Below, one piece after another: positions 1-12,100 of a DNA stretch of 64,000 nucleotides. Where the stretch lies: the NCBI GenBank assembly GCA_009823395.1, contig CM020501.1, positions 11,832,361 to 11,896,360 on the forward strand, given 5' to 3'. Source of the DNA: Thamnaconus septentrionalis. Taxonomy: Eukaryota > Chordata > Actinopteri > Tetraodontiformes > Monacanthidae. Every line of letters begins with the position of its first letter. The first letter of the stretch is position 1. Under the pieces are notes generated by a model. The model was given only the letters and a program-made list of their open reading frames with translations, was not told the origin of the DNA and ran no database searches. The translations under genes were made by a program, and so were the position numbers.

Positions 1-41
1 TGCTAATAAAACAGAGTTAAACTAAAAGACGGGAGACCAAC

Positions 42-154
42 CTAGAGACAGTTTCTGCCTTCCTGCGGCTCCTTTTTCCCTTATTATTTCCTGAAGCAGT
101 GAGAGTCTCTGCACTCTGTGCTTGCTTTTTCTGGCCTTTCTCTTCTTCTTTTGG
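42..154 (-). CDS. tmem131l: tmem131l exon 26, lysine-rich tail segment (last exon in window)
   Basis: Encodes [17 protein letters not shown] and [13 protein letters not shown]. It has a CAG acceptor and a GTTGGT donor and ends two bases into a codon, so the gene continues to the left. Human tail contains a comparable basic cluster (WSKSRTCRKNKKRG). Sequence 1-41 is intron. Confidence 0.8.
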
Positions 155-3100
155 CTGCAAAGGAGGGGACAAAACAAAACAAAACAATCGAGATTACATA
201 ATTTCCAAGGTCTCAGTAGATGAATAACTAACTTGGATGGATTCAGTGCATTACCTCAATTGCAAAGCTGTCCCTTTTGTCAGAGTTGATCTTCTCTGCA
301 AAGTGCTCAGTGCAGCTCTTTTCCACAGGGCTGCACAGTAACAGGCCCGGTCGAGGTCCTGGACTCAGTGTGACATTCTCTGGGAAGCCGGCAGGTATTT
401 CCATGGGAAACATAACGGCTGCTGGCTCTCTGTCTTCCACGGTGCCGTGGGGCTCGTCTTTAAAGTCTGTCGGCGCGCTCTTGTCCAGCTCGCTGATGAA
501 AGCCGGCTCGTTGTTGTTGCAGATGTCGGAGTCCGGGGTGTGCGGCTGGTCTGGGGTCAGCTCCTCCGGCTCCTCGTCCATCGTCGCAGCGCCGGCCGTG
601 ACCGTCGACACGCTGGACTTGTATTTGGAGTAATACAGGGAAACCTTGTGCTTCCTCTGGGTCTGAGACGGAGTGGCCGACGAGGCTTTCTTGGAGGACT
701 GGGGACGCTGGGCGGGGCTGTTGGCCAGGGCTGGAGAGCCACGCCCCTTACCTTTGTCTGAGGTGTGACACGTTTCCACATAGCTCTTACAGCTTCCCTT
801 GGTTTTACTGGGGGAGGGGGAGAAAGACAGCGGCTGAATATCCCATCAGCAAATACAAAAGAATGATGTAAAAAATAAGTCAGACAAGACTGTGGACATA
901 CCTGACCCCGTTAGGTGTGAAATTGCTGTTGGCAGGGCCGTTGTCCCGGGATAAGACAGAGTTGTGGTTACTCCGAACGCTGGGTGTGGAGAACTCGTTC
1001 AGAATGTACTGAGCCTGATAGGAGGCCATCAGACACACGCCAAACAGGGAAAAGCTAAAACACAAAACAAAAAAGCACAATGAGTGAATTTGTTAGAATA
1101 AAAACATACATTGTGTAAAATTGTTCATGATTTTTATATTGGTAAAAAGCATAACAAGCTGTCCATAAATACATAAGTGTATACTCACAGTACACTAAAA
1201 GCAATTTGGTTTTCCCACCCTTAGAATGGTTGTCATATATATAAGAATATACTTATACTTAGCAATAAGGGTTTTGCTACTAGTTAGCCATTTTAAAAAA
1301 AAATCCCAGTATTTATTATTAAATAGAGACAAAAAAAACTAATACAGTTTAAAGTTCAGCTTATATAACTTCCTTTTAAAGGTGTAAATCTTTCAACTGT
1401 GACGGTGAAAAGCACTTTGTGGCACTACTGACCATGTGAAGATGAGGGTGACCACCCAGAAGGTCTCCTCCCAGCTGGGTCCTGGAACCACCTGCGCGCA
1501 CAGAGGCAGCATGTGGTGAGGCAGCGTCACGTTGAGGGTGAAGGGGAAGGACGTGCCACGTGACGTGGCCAGGGTGAGGTCCCGGATCACCCATGACGAG
1601 GTGAAGTCTGGGGTGAACCTGACGAGCACAAGGAAGGGAGACAGCGTTAGAGAGCAGAAGGACTAGGGAGAGAGAGAGAGAGAGAAGGAAGAGCCAATTG
1701 TGTTGGTTTATATTTGGTGACACCATGTGCAACTATCTAGAGAGAAACATAAAAAAGATCAGGTTTCACTTACGCAACAGTAATTTCAGCGGAAGTGTTG
1801 TGGTTGAGACTGAAGGGGCTACACTGCAGCACCTCGAAGCCGAACCCCTGACACTTGTATCCATTTATGTTCATTGACATGACTGTCAGCGGGAGCTCTC
1901 CTACGTTTTCCACCTTAAAGCTCTTCCTGATTGCGAAAAGCGGCTTGTTGTTGCGCAGGCCTGCGGGAGCAAAGAAGCGACTCTTAACCACCTGAGTGTT
2001 CACAGTTAATATCTTCCTGTTTGTCAGAAAAACAGCAATAAAGTGAAGCGTGACGCGCAAACGTTGTCTCACCGTCACGACATTCCATCAGCGTGGACTG
2101 AGGAACATTAAAGCGCAGTGAGGCTCCTGGTCCTGGCAGTTTGCCACCAACTCTCAGCAGCTCTTTGGCCCCATGGCCTTGCACTGTCTTCATGTCAAAG
2201 ACGGTCAGGTTGTTCCTGAAAAGAGGAAGAAATTATTATTAAACACTTAAGCTGTGATATTGTTAAAACAAAGGAGTATGAGACTAAAACTAAAACTCAT
2301 TTTCACGTAAATGCCATCCTGGGCCTCCTTTTTTATTACTAAAAAATGTGTTTCTAAGTTGGGAGAAAAAAAAAAAAAAAAATCCCTAACCCACATGTTT
2401 GAAAACACTCGGGGTCATTTGCATCTTGAGACACCTCAGATCAACCATATTTGGTAACAACACAACCCTCTGAAAAACTCGAGCTTTTTTTTAAGGTTTT
2501 TTTCTCACCAGAATAATGTCAGAGAGAACTAAAAAGAGGAACTTCTCGTATACCGATACCGAGAAGATGAGGTTTACTCACCACCCCCAAGAAAAGCTGC
2601 AAATGGGGGTGGGAAGATGGACTAGAGAACACTGTTAATATATGTTTTAAGATGACTATTAGAAACTTATACATAGTCCAAGGTATAATACTGAATATAC
2701 AAAAAATATATAAATGTAAGCTGCAATGAAATGAAACAATAACTTTTTTCATTTGGAAAACAAGTTAAACAAAAATGAAATAGGGTCTTGCAAAAACAAC
2801 TGGCATGCTCTTAAAAAATATGCTGATGCTGCAAGTAGATTCCAGACAACACACTCTTAAACATGAAGGCATGTGTGTCCAAAACTGGTCGCGATGACAG
2901 ACTACTGCGCTAAAATTCAAACACTTTTTTTTCTCACTTCCCACTTTTCTCACTATGTAAAATTTTTGACACCATTGAATGGTTTCTAAATCGAAGGGTT
3001 TTACCAATACAGGAACCAGCCTGCTTGTAGTCTGCTCATTTATTTATTGTACAGGGTGCTTTTATTCACTGAGTACGTGTACTGGCTGATAACAGCTACA

Positions 3101-6100
3101 TGTCGCGTGGGAATGTTTTGTTATGCAGTGACTAAGCTCAGATTTAGTCATACTTTGTTTTGTTTGTTTTTTACATATGGTAAATGCTATGAAACAAAAC
3201 TGTCAAATGCAACAATGGACAATACATGAAACTTGCCAATACTGAACTGTCCTACAAGCCAAGATTAATGCTGAATTTCACTCCACTGCTCAACATAATC
3301 AGTGGCTCACCTGATGATCAGGATGGTAGTGGTGGGCTTGTGGTCGGAGGGAGTGAACACTACAGCGACTGCTCTGGTCTCCCAAGGCTGCAGCAGCAGA
3401 CGCAAGACACCCTTTCCAATCAAGTCCTCCTCGCTCTCGCCTGCCTGCAAAACAAAAAAAGAGGAAGAATTGAATGGATGGGGAGAGGAAGAAATATGTA
3501 TCTGCATTTAAAGAACCGATAAAGCCATTTGGCAGCCATTACGTAAAGGATAACTTCACCAGGAGAGTTGTGAGGATTTACCTTCGGAAGAGAATCCAGC
3601 AGAGAAAACTCTGTAGTGCTGATGTTGACAGACAGCGGGCTGATATTAAACCTGCAAACCAAGACAAAGAGAGGACAGTTGGCAAAAAATAATGGGGGGG
3701 GGCAGGACATATTGAGGCCGTGTGTTGCAGAGGCACAAGGCACAAAAGAACACTTCTTTACCATTTTGTCAGGAGGTCCAAGGCCTCCAGAGGGGCAGAG
3801 TACAGGGACAGGATTCGAATCTCCACAGAGACCACTGATGAGGAGGGATTCTTCAGCGTGAACGTCTTGACCTAAAAGACACACGGCCATAAATATACTT
3901 CATTTCTTTTCGGCAGCCAACAGACATTTCAGAGGCGTGTTTAAAAAAAATATAACCAAGCTTCCTACCTTGCTCTCGTTGACGGGCGTTGCACCAAATT
4001 CCAGAGGCAAGGACGTCTCTGCAGGGAGCCTCGGCCACCTAAGGAAAAAAAAAAAGTCAGTTATTTGTGACAAGTCTGTTAAAGTTAAGTGAAACAAAAC
4101 TTCTGGACAAGGATGGCGTCTGAGAGTGACCTGCAGGGCAGCTTGTCTTTGCTGCTCTGCCAGCGAGAGCAGAGCTCCGCAGCCAGTTTGCTGTCCACCG
4201 TCCAAGATGAGGAGAAGAAGTCTGGGAGGAGGGAACGCTGCCATTCAGTGCGACCTGGAGGGTGTGACAGACGCGTAAGAAATTAGCAACTTGTTGTTGT
4301 TGTTGTTGTTGTTTTGAGCGATGGCTTTCGGAGCGGCGACTCACCTGATTCAGACAACCGGAGGGAGCAGGGCTGCCCGCACGCTCGCTCCGCCTCAAAC
4401 ACAACCGCCCCCTGCTGACGGACGTAGCCAATGTAAACACATCTAACTCGCAGATGGACACGGCAGTGCGTGTGGTCAACGATCCAATGCTATTTTTACC
4501 TTGAAGGGAGTCGGGCGGAAGTACATGGGGACGGTGAGGACAGTGCCGAAGCTGGTGTGCAGGCTCAGGCTGAACAGCTGGTTGATGGGCAGAGTCTTGC
4601 TGAGCAGCTGCAGTGACAGGACGCGCCAGCAGCCCCGGGGAAGCATCAGCGGGCCGCTGAAGTTCATCACCTGGCAGACAGGGGGCAGCAGAGGCTTCAG
4701 TTGCACACTTAAAGGTAAAGTGTGTAATATTTGGAGTTATTGAAGAAGAAACTGCAACATCAAGTGGTTTAATTTCAGATTGCAGCGTCTCCCTCTCTGT
4801 GAACTACGGTGGCCTGCACACCCAAACCAGGATATCTCGTCAACCTTCTTCTTCGTTGGTTTATTTGAAGACGCAAGCAGTCACACTAATTACGTAACGC
4901 GCTCTCAGGCGAACTTATATTATCCCTTACTAACTGGCTGCAAGACCCTTGCTATATAAATGTATATGTGTGTGTGTGTGTGTTGTACTGTGATTATACA
5001 CTTTGATCTATTTATGGGCAGTATATTAAGTTTTTACCAATATAAAAAACATAAATCAAGCTAAATATTACACTCTGGACCTGTGAGAGCCAATTCCTAC
5101 GACAGAGAGAGAAACAACAAGAATGGTCTCTGTGGTCAGAGCTGTTGCGTTTAAACTTGTTTCGCACCTTCATCGCCCCCTGCAACCTGGGTGGAAGGCT
5201 GACATTCAGCACGGTGAGGGGAAGCAGGAAGGAGTTTGTCAGCCACAGATCCACTTTGTCTGCATCTCTTTGCTTCATGTGGAACAGGCTGTAGAGAGAG
5301 ACCGGGCGGGGAGTTAGCAGCACTCTCATCATTCAAAACACAAGGGGGCAGCAGGAACAATCATCAATCCGCAGACACATTCGATCATCATTACCTGTGT
5401 GTGATATGTAGCCCGGGGAAACAGTGGCTTGTCTGGTTTCCCAGAATTTTCAATGTGATATGATTAATGCACTTTCTTTCATCCCCAGGCGGCGAACCTA
5501 GTCAACGCAACAAAGCTATTAGTGATTGAAAACACTTCAAGATGTTTGGCTGAAAACCAATCACACTTGGAGGGGATTATTAAATTATTTGGAAAGTGAT
5601 GAGAAAGATAATAAAATGGTGCTAGTTCACCTCTGCAAGTAAGCGCAGCCAATTCAGTGAAGTTCTTTGCCTCTGATCTCAGCAGGGCTTGGCTGAATTC
5701 AAGGCTGGCTTCCACCTTCGAGAGCACCTGCATGTCCTGCAGAAACACGTTTGGGTTACAAAACCTTACCAATTTTACAGAAATGATGGCACAAAAAACG
5801 GGGAAAAAACAACTCACCTTTACAAACAGCTTCTTGGCCCCAGAATTTAACATATAAACTCCTATTTTTGGTTCCCCTGAAAAAATAAAAAGATGATTTG
5901 TAGTTTTTGTTTTTAAAGAGGTACAGCAGTGTTTCAGTTTGGTTTTTATTTGTTTTGTCAAAGGAACTATGATGGGGAAATGATGGAAGCAATGGTTTAA
6001 ATAGATTAGCCCCTGTCGCATTTTTTTCTATCATAAAAGTAGAATTTCTTTCATTTCATCTATATAAAAAGAAGGTCAGATAATAAATTATAATTTAGGT

Positions 6101-9100
6101 TTTAACTGGTTTTAATCTGGATTTTGCCTTTGTGCTGTTTGATCACATTCCCACAGCTAATCTGCCTCTTGACACAGAATCAGAAGAGTCAACCAGACTG
6201 ACCTGCTGCTGCCGGTCCAGCAGTGGGGGCCATCAGCAGCACGACAATGTGCTCAATGACGTAAGGCTTGAGTTTGTCCAGGTCAGCAGGCCGGTCGCCA
6301 CGCGCTGACAGATTAATCTGGAGACTGAGGTGCTCCTCGCTCTGCAGGCACGACCCCTGACCAGGGAGGAGAGAGAACACTCGTCACATACCAAGAGGGA
6401 GAAGAGTTAGTGGCGTGTGAAACATCTTGATCGGATGCTCGGCGTAACAGAGACTGGGAACTTGTTCCCAGTGAGGGTTCAATGCAAGACAAAGTAAAAC
6501 AATAGAAACAAACTTGCGTGCTAATGGTTCTCTTTTCTATGAAGATGCACGATGCACTTTGACAGACAGGTTCACACTGGCAGCGACACACCCCCGCCAA
6601 CTCTCCGACCCGCCCTGTGACTAACACTCTTGACACTGACAGATCAGTGTTGGGCGAGTGCAAATCTCTCTGGAGACCAGAGCTCGTTTCAGGCTGTGAA
6701 TCAGCACTCCAAGGCCCTGCGGACAGACGGCCAGGCTTCGTGCCACCAGAGATCAAGGATAGAACAGCAAACCTAATCTCTGGAAACGGAGCCCGCCGCT
6801 AACTTCCTGTATTTAATGTATGTGCGGCAGACAGACTCAGTGATTTCACAGAGAGCAGAAAGGTAGGTGCTGATCCCAGATATGAAAGTCGAAGTTGAGA
6901 CAATCAGTTAACTAAACAGCGAGAAGACGGCCGTGTGTAGTAAGAGTGGCGACAGTCTCCTCTTACATTACGAGTGTTGCACCACACAGTTAAAGGGAGT
7001 ATCACGTCCATCACAGAGGCTCTGGAGCAATTTAAAGTTTGACAGGAGGTCTCCTGCTCCCCTCCCGGTCCTTGGAAGACGAGCAATTCTAAAACCTGGC
7101 TGAAGGCTCACTGATATACAGCAAAGTAACATGGAAAAACATTTTTAATTTAATTTATTTTTTAAAGAATATTTTAACAAACAACAAATATCACCTCTAT
7201 AATGATCGCTGTGGTGATGCGACCAGGTGTTTTAATGAGGGCTACAGTGAAATTTGAAGAAATTTTCCAGTAACATAGGTTTGCAGGTAGCCTGGCAACC
7301 CATAATTCACTTCATAGTTAGTGTCTGCTGGACTTAATGCCATCCAGGCCAATCACTGCTGTACCTACATCAGGCTTACGGCAACAACAACTCACTCAGG
7401 AAACCACAGGAGCAATCAGGTGCACATACAACCAACCAGAGAAAGAAATTGTGGCATTTTTTTCATACATCCTTTGGTATCAACCACTGTAATGTTACAT
7501 GAACACAAAAGCACCAGACCAATTCCATTTTGAACCATTCTGAAGTAGTCTTGCTGTGCTAGGCTAGTTTGTAGCACTTAATAAGCGATATTAGATTTTT
7601 CATTGTAAGAATAAATGCTTCACCTAGAGTTTTAAGGTAAGTTTTGGAGGGTTTAATGTCAAAGTTTCCTCTCAAAGCTCAGCCTGCTTATATGAAAACA
7701 TTGAAGGTTGAAGTTCCACTGATTGTCACATGCCAATTGTCTGAGGGAGCAGTGAGTAGGCGTGAAGCCTCGCTCCAAGTCCAAATCTCTGAGTCTTTGC
7801 TATGACCTGGTCGGGTCTCAAACCCACAGCCTCCCAGTCTCACAGCAAACACTCAATTATGTGGGAAAACGTGGAAGAGAAGGTAAGTGAAGTACCTGAG
7901 GATTGTTGAACACACTCTTGGGTAAGCTGCACTCCAGGAGTAGACCTAGTATTGTTGTGTTGGAAGCATCTTCCTGCAGGAGAAAACAAACCATGCAATC
8001 AGCAATTCAAGCATCTAAGACTCCACAAAACAAAACAAAAAACAGACGATTTGCATGCTGGAGACAATGATAGACTGATGAGAAAAAAAGAAGGAATGGA
8101 GTTAAGTCCTCCTAAATTCAATGCTTTGAGGAGAGCAGCTCAGACGACTTAATAAGCCATTCAAACCAGAGCACTTAAAATACAGCTAACGCTCACCAAC
8201 TAAACAACATTTGCAAGCATTTGCAGTCTTTAAAAAAAAAAAAGCATCTTAAATGCTGATCACAGTAAGTGTGAGGAAGGGTGTGCATTATATCTATCGC
8301 CTCTTCAAATACATGCGATGTTCAGCAAAAACTGAAACACACATAATATTCAACTATAAGAAGTCATTGTGTCAGGCAGAAAACCCGGAGCAATTTGAGA
8401 TGCTACTAGAACGGCCCAGTTAGGAGGTTGACTCTATTTCTGATGACTGTTAACACACAGAGTTCACTAGTAGGGAGGAAAAGGCCTGTATTCAGCAAAG
8501 GCAGAACTCTGAGTGATTACGAGAGCGACTTTCTGCACTTGGCTAAGGTGACATTTTGCAACTACCACTCCACTTCCTGTTGTGGAGGCGACCACTGCTT
8601 TCAGATTAGCTTCGAACACGCTTTTAATGTCTCAGCGCGTTTCTCATAGCATGCACCAGTTCTGTGCATGTGCATGCTTTTAACATTTGTAAAACTTGAA
8701 AGGCTGCGACAAAACTTACACAGTTTAAACAAAGAATGGTTAAACTTGGTTTAACCTGGTTAAACTGCAAATATTTCTTTTTCCAAAACACTCATTTGGA
8801 AGTACAAATAACGTTCTGTGAAATAATTTACATAGACTGCAGGCTTAAAAACCAAGTCCAATAATGCAGCCACAGCAAGGTCTGGTTGGTGTGTGTCTGA
8901 GCAGTCTGGTAGGGAAGGGAATATCAGCTGTTTCCAATGATGAGCCATTAGTCAGTATGATACTTGCACAATGCAACACACAGACAGTCAACACATACCT
9001 GAGTTTGGGTCAACTTAATGCTCTGTATGTGAGGGAATATTAGCAGATTGTCCTGCCTTTGGACAGATTTTAATGACCCTCTGTGAACTCCCACACCAAA

Positions 9101-12100
9101 CACCTGGAGAAAGAAAAGTTAGCTTTCAGAAAAGGCTGCTTGGATGTATTACAGGATGGCCAACTGAACTGAAGTAATATGGTCATTTAGGAAGCCAAAA
9201 AAGGAACTCGGTGGCATTTTTTTTTAATGGGACTGAACTCTGGACTAAAGTGCGTTAACACTGAAAGTCCTACTTCTCCACCAGAGCAAACATGGGTCTG
9301 TTGACCTCGCTGAACATTTACGGCTTCATATATATAGATATATGTATTTTAAAAAAAGCTGTGCTTTTGTCCATTTATGAACATTCATACATATCATAAG
9401 CTGGCCAAAAACAAGCATTTACAATTTAGACTCAGCAATAAAGTGTGACACAATCGACAGTGAGGCCCCACAAAGTTAAGTTAGTGGGTAAACAAACTGT
9501 CAATGTCAGCACCTGCAGGCTGTGGCTTCAGCAACTGTGCCAAATAGCTTGGGTTCATTTTGTGCATGAGGGGGAGGTGGAAATGGATCATCTCGCTATT
9601 TTGGCTTTTGTTTTTTTTTCCAAATAAATGAATGATGATGTATAATATTTTGATGGAACTGACCTGGTATGACAGGAGCCCGTGGGCTGATGTGTTTATA
9701 AATAATGTGTTTTCAACGTTGCCCTCCTCAGACGGGAGGAAGATAAGTTTAAAAGATGCCTTCCCTCTGGGTGGAATCACCTGGCAACAAACGCAGACGT
9801 TTCATTAGTTCAACAGGTTTAGTTAAAAGAACGACAAGATAAGCCTGCACACGCGAACACTTACTCTTCTGTGAGAGAAAGGTATGTAAAAATGTCTGCT
9901 GGTTGTAAACATGGACAGCAGCGTCACAGGAACTTCCTGGCTGGGGTTGTGTATATATATGGTTTCAGCTCTCGCCAGCCCCAGCGGCCTGCAAGACAGC
10001 AAAGTATCACATGCAGAGCACTTCCAAAAAAGAAAAGAGAAAAAAAGACATGGAAAAACACATCCCCAAAGAAACATGGTCCTTCAATGTAGGAGAGCTT
10101 AAAAAAGAGGAGAGATAGAAAGGCGTTAAGCCTCCAAGCGAGCAGGAGCAACCTAAGCTTAGAACTCAGCCATTTCGGGCGTCTACATGAAAGATACTGG
10201 TATCATCTTTTAGCTAGGCTGTGCTGCAGTTAAATGTCTGTTGTTATGGGCGTTGTTCAATCACAAGCCAGCATTTATGACTGACATGTTTTAATAGCCT
10301 TCTATCATGTTCTGCCTGCCAGTTGAGGAAAAAAAAAAAAAAGAAAAAGAATGTTACGCAATCAGTGTCCTTTATAGTGGATCTTGCATTGTCAAAGCCG
10401 ATCCAACGTTCTAACTATATCCACAAATATGAAGAGTTATGGCTTAGAGTCTGGTTGGGGGGCGTTGCCGCGAAAGCGGTTGGAAAAAGCAAAAATGTTT
10501 TTGATGATTCTTTGTAATGAAGGTCAGACTATGTCTTACTGAATTTTCAAGCCCGTTGGACTTTGCGCTTTCTGAGCGTTATGATTTTAATTTGAAAACC
10601 AAAAGCGTGGGAATAACTCACTTCCTGTTTGTCGGGGGACAAAGGTTAGAGGTGCAAAATGTCGGGCTTGAAGAGACGAGCAGCGTGGGTGTTTTCCCCA
10701 TCTTTTTGGACCTTCCTAGTGGAAGCTAGGGCCATTTGTAATTTGTGGTCAATTGTAGTTGGGCGCCTTTTGGGGCGCCACGAAAATGGTTGGAAGCATC
10801 CCTTTTTTTGATGATTCTTTGTAATGAAGGTCCAGTCTATGTCATACTGAATTTTCAAGCCCGTCGGACTTGGCGCTTTCTGAGCTGTATGCTTTTAACG
10901 TGAAAACGAAAAGTGGGAATAATTCACTTCCTGTTTGTCGGGCGACATAGGTTAGAGCGTCTGAAATGTCGGGCTTGAAGAGACGAACAGCGTGGGTGTT
11001 TCCCCATCTTTTTTCGACCTTCCTAGTGGAAGCTAGGGCCATTGTAGTTTTTTGGACAATTGTAGTTGGACCCCTCTAGGGGCGCTAGAAGTGGAATTTT
11101 GCCTTTTGTCTTCATTTTCTTTCATTGTGTACCAGTTTCTACCTCCGTGCGAATTTGGTGGGTTTTGGAGCATGTTTTGTAAATAATAATAATAATAATA
11201 ACTAGCCCTGCAAGCAGGATTCGCGGGACTGAGCCGCCACGGCCCGACGACCCCGATGACCCCGACCTCTGCCAGCGCCCGGCGACTGATGAGACAAATA
11301 CGTGGATGTTTGAATGGCGTCTATACGACTTCCCTAAAGGAAACTGCAGCCATTTATGTGTGTTAAAAGAGGAGAGATAGAGAAAGGCGTTAGGGCTCCA
11401 ACCGAGCAGGAGCAACCTAAGCTTGGAACTCAGCCATTTCGGCGTCTACATGAAAGATACTGGTATCATCTTTTAGCTAAGGCTGTGCTGCAGTTAAATG
11501 TCTGTTGTTATGGGCGTTGTTCAATCACAAGCCAGCATTTATGACTGACATGTTTTAATAGCCTTTGAGCACGTTCTGCCTGCCAGTTGAGGCAAAAAAA
11601 GGAAAAAGAATGTTATGCAGTCAGTGTCCTTTATAGTGGATCTTGCATTGTCAAAGCGATCCAACGTTCTAACTATATCCATAAATATGAAGAGTTATGA
11701 GTTAGAGTCTGGTTGGAGGGCCGTTGCAACAGCAGTTGGAAAAAGCAAAATTAATACACACAGGCTCACAAATCCACATAAAAACATTAGTGGCACGAGT
11801 TAGTGCGGAGGATGCTCTGGTAGCTTTGCTGAAAAGTTACTTCAGCATAACAGTGAGGCTGAAAAAGGTTCAGGCCCTAACCTGATCGTAGAGGTGTTAC
11901 GCATTTATTGAATCATGTAAAAATCAGCTTTACACTGTTGAAAAGCATTAGCTTACACGTTAACACACATTGACAAGTGTAGTGGAAATAATTATTTTCC
12001 TGACAGTTTATAGGTACAAGAAGAATTCAGTGCACTTACCTTGCAGAGGTTAGACAATGGCTGTCGTCGTCGAGTTGCTCACCGTAAGAGGGGACAATTC

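Noticed and set aside
5479..6021. 180-codon minus-strand frame treated as one exon
   Set aside because: It reads through three separate tmem131l exons (5395-5497, 5631-5736, 5818-5876) and their introns in a fortuitously open frame. Splice sites and family matches define the smaller exons.
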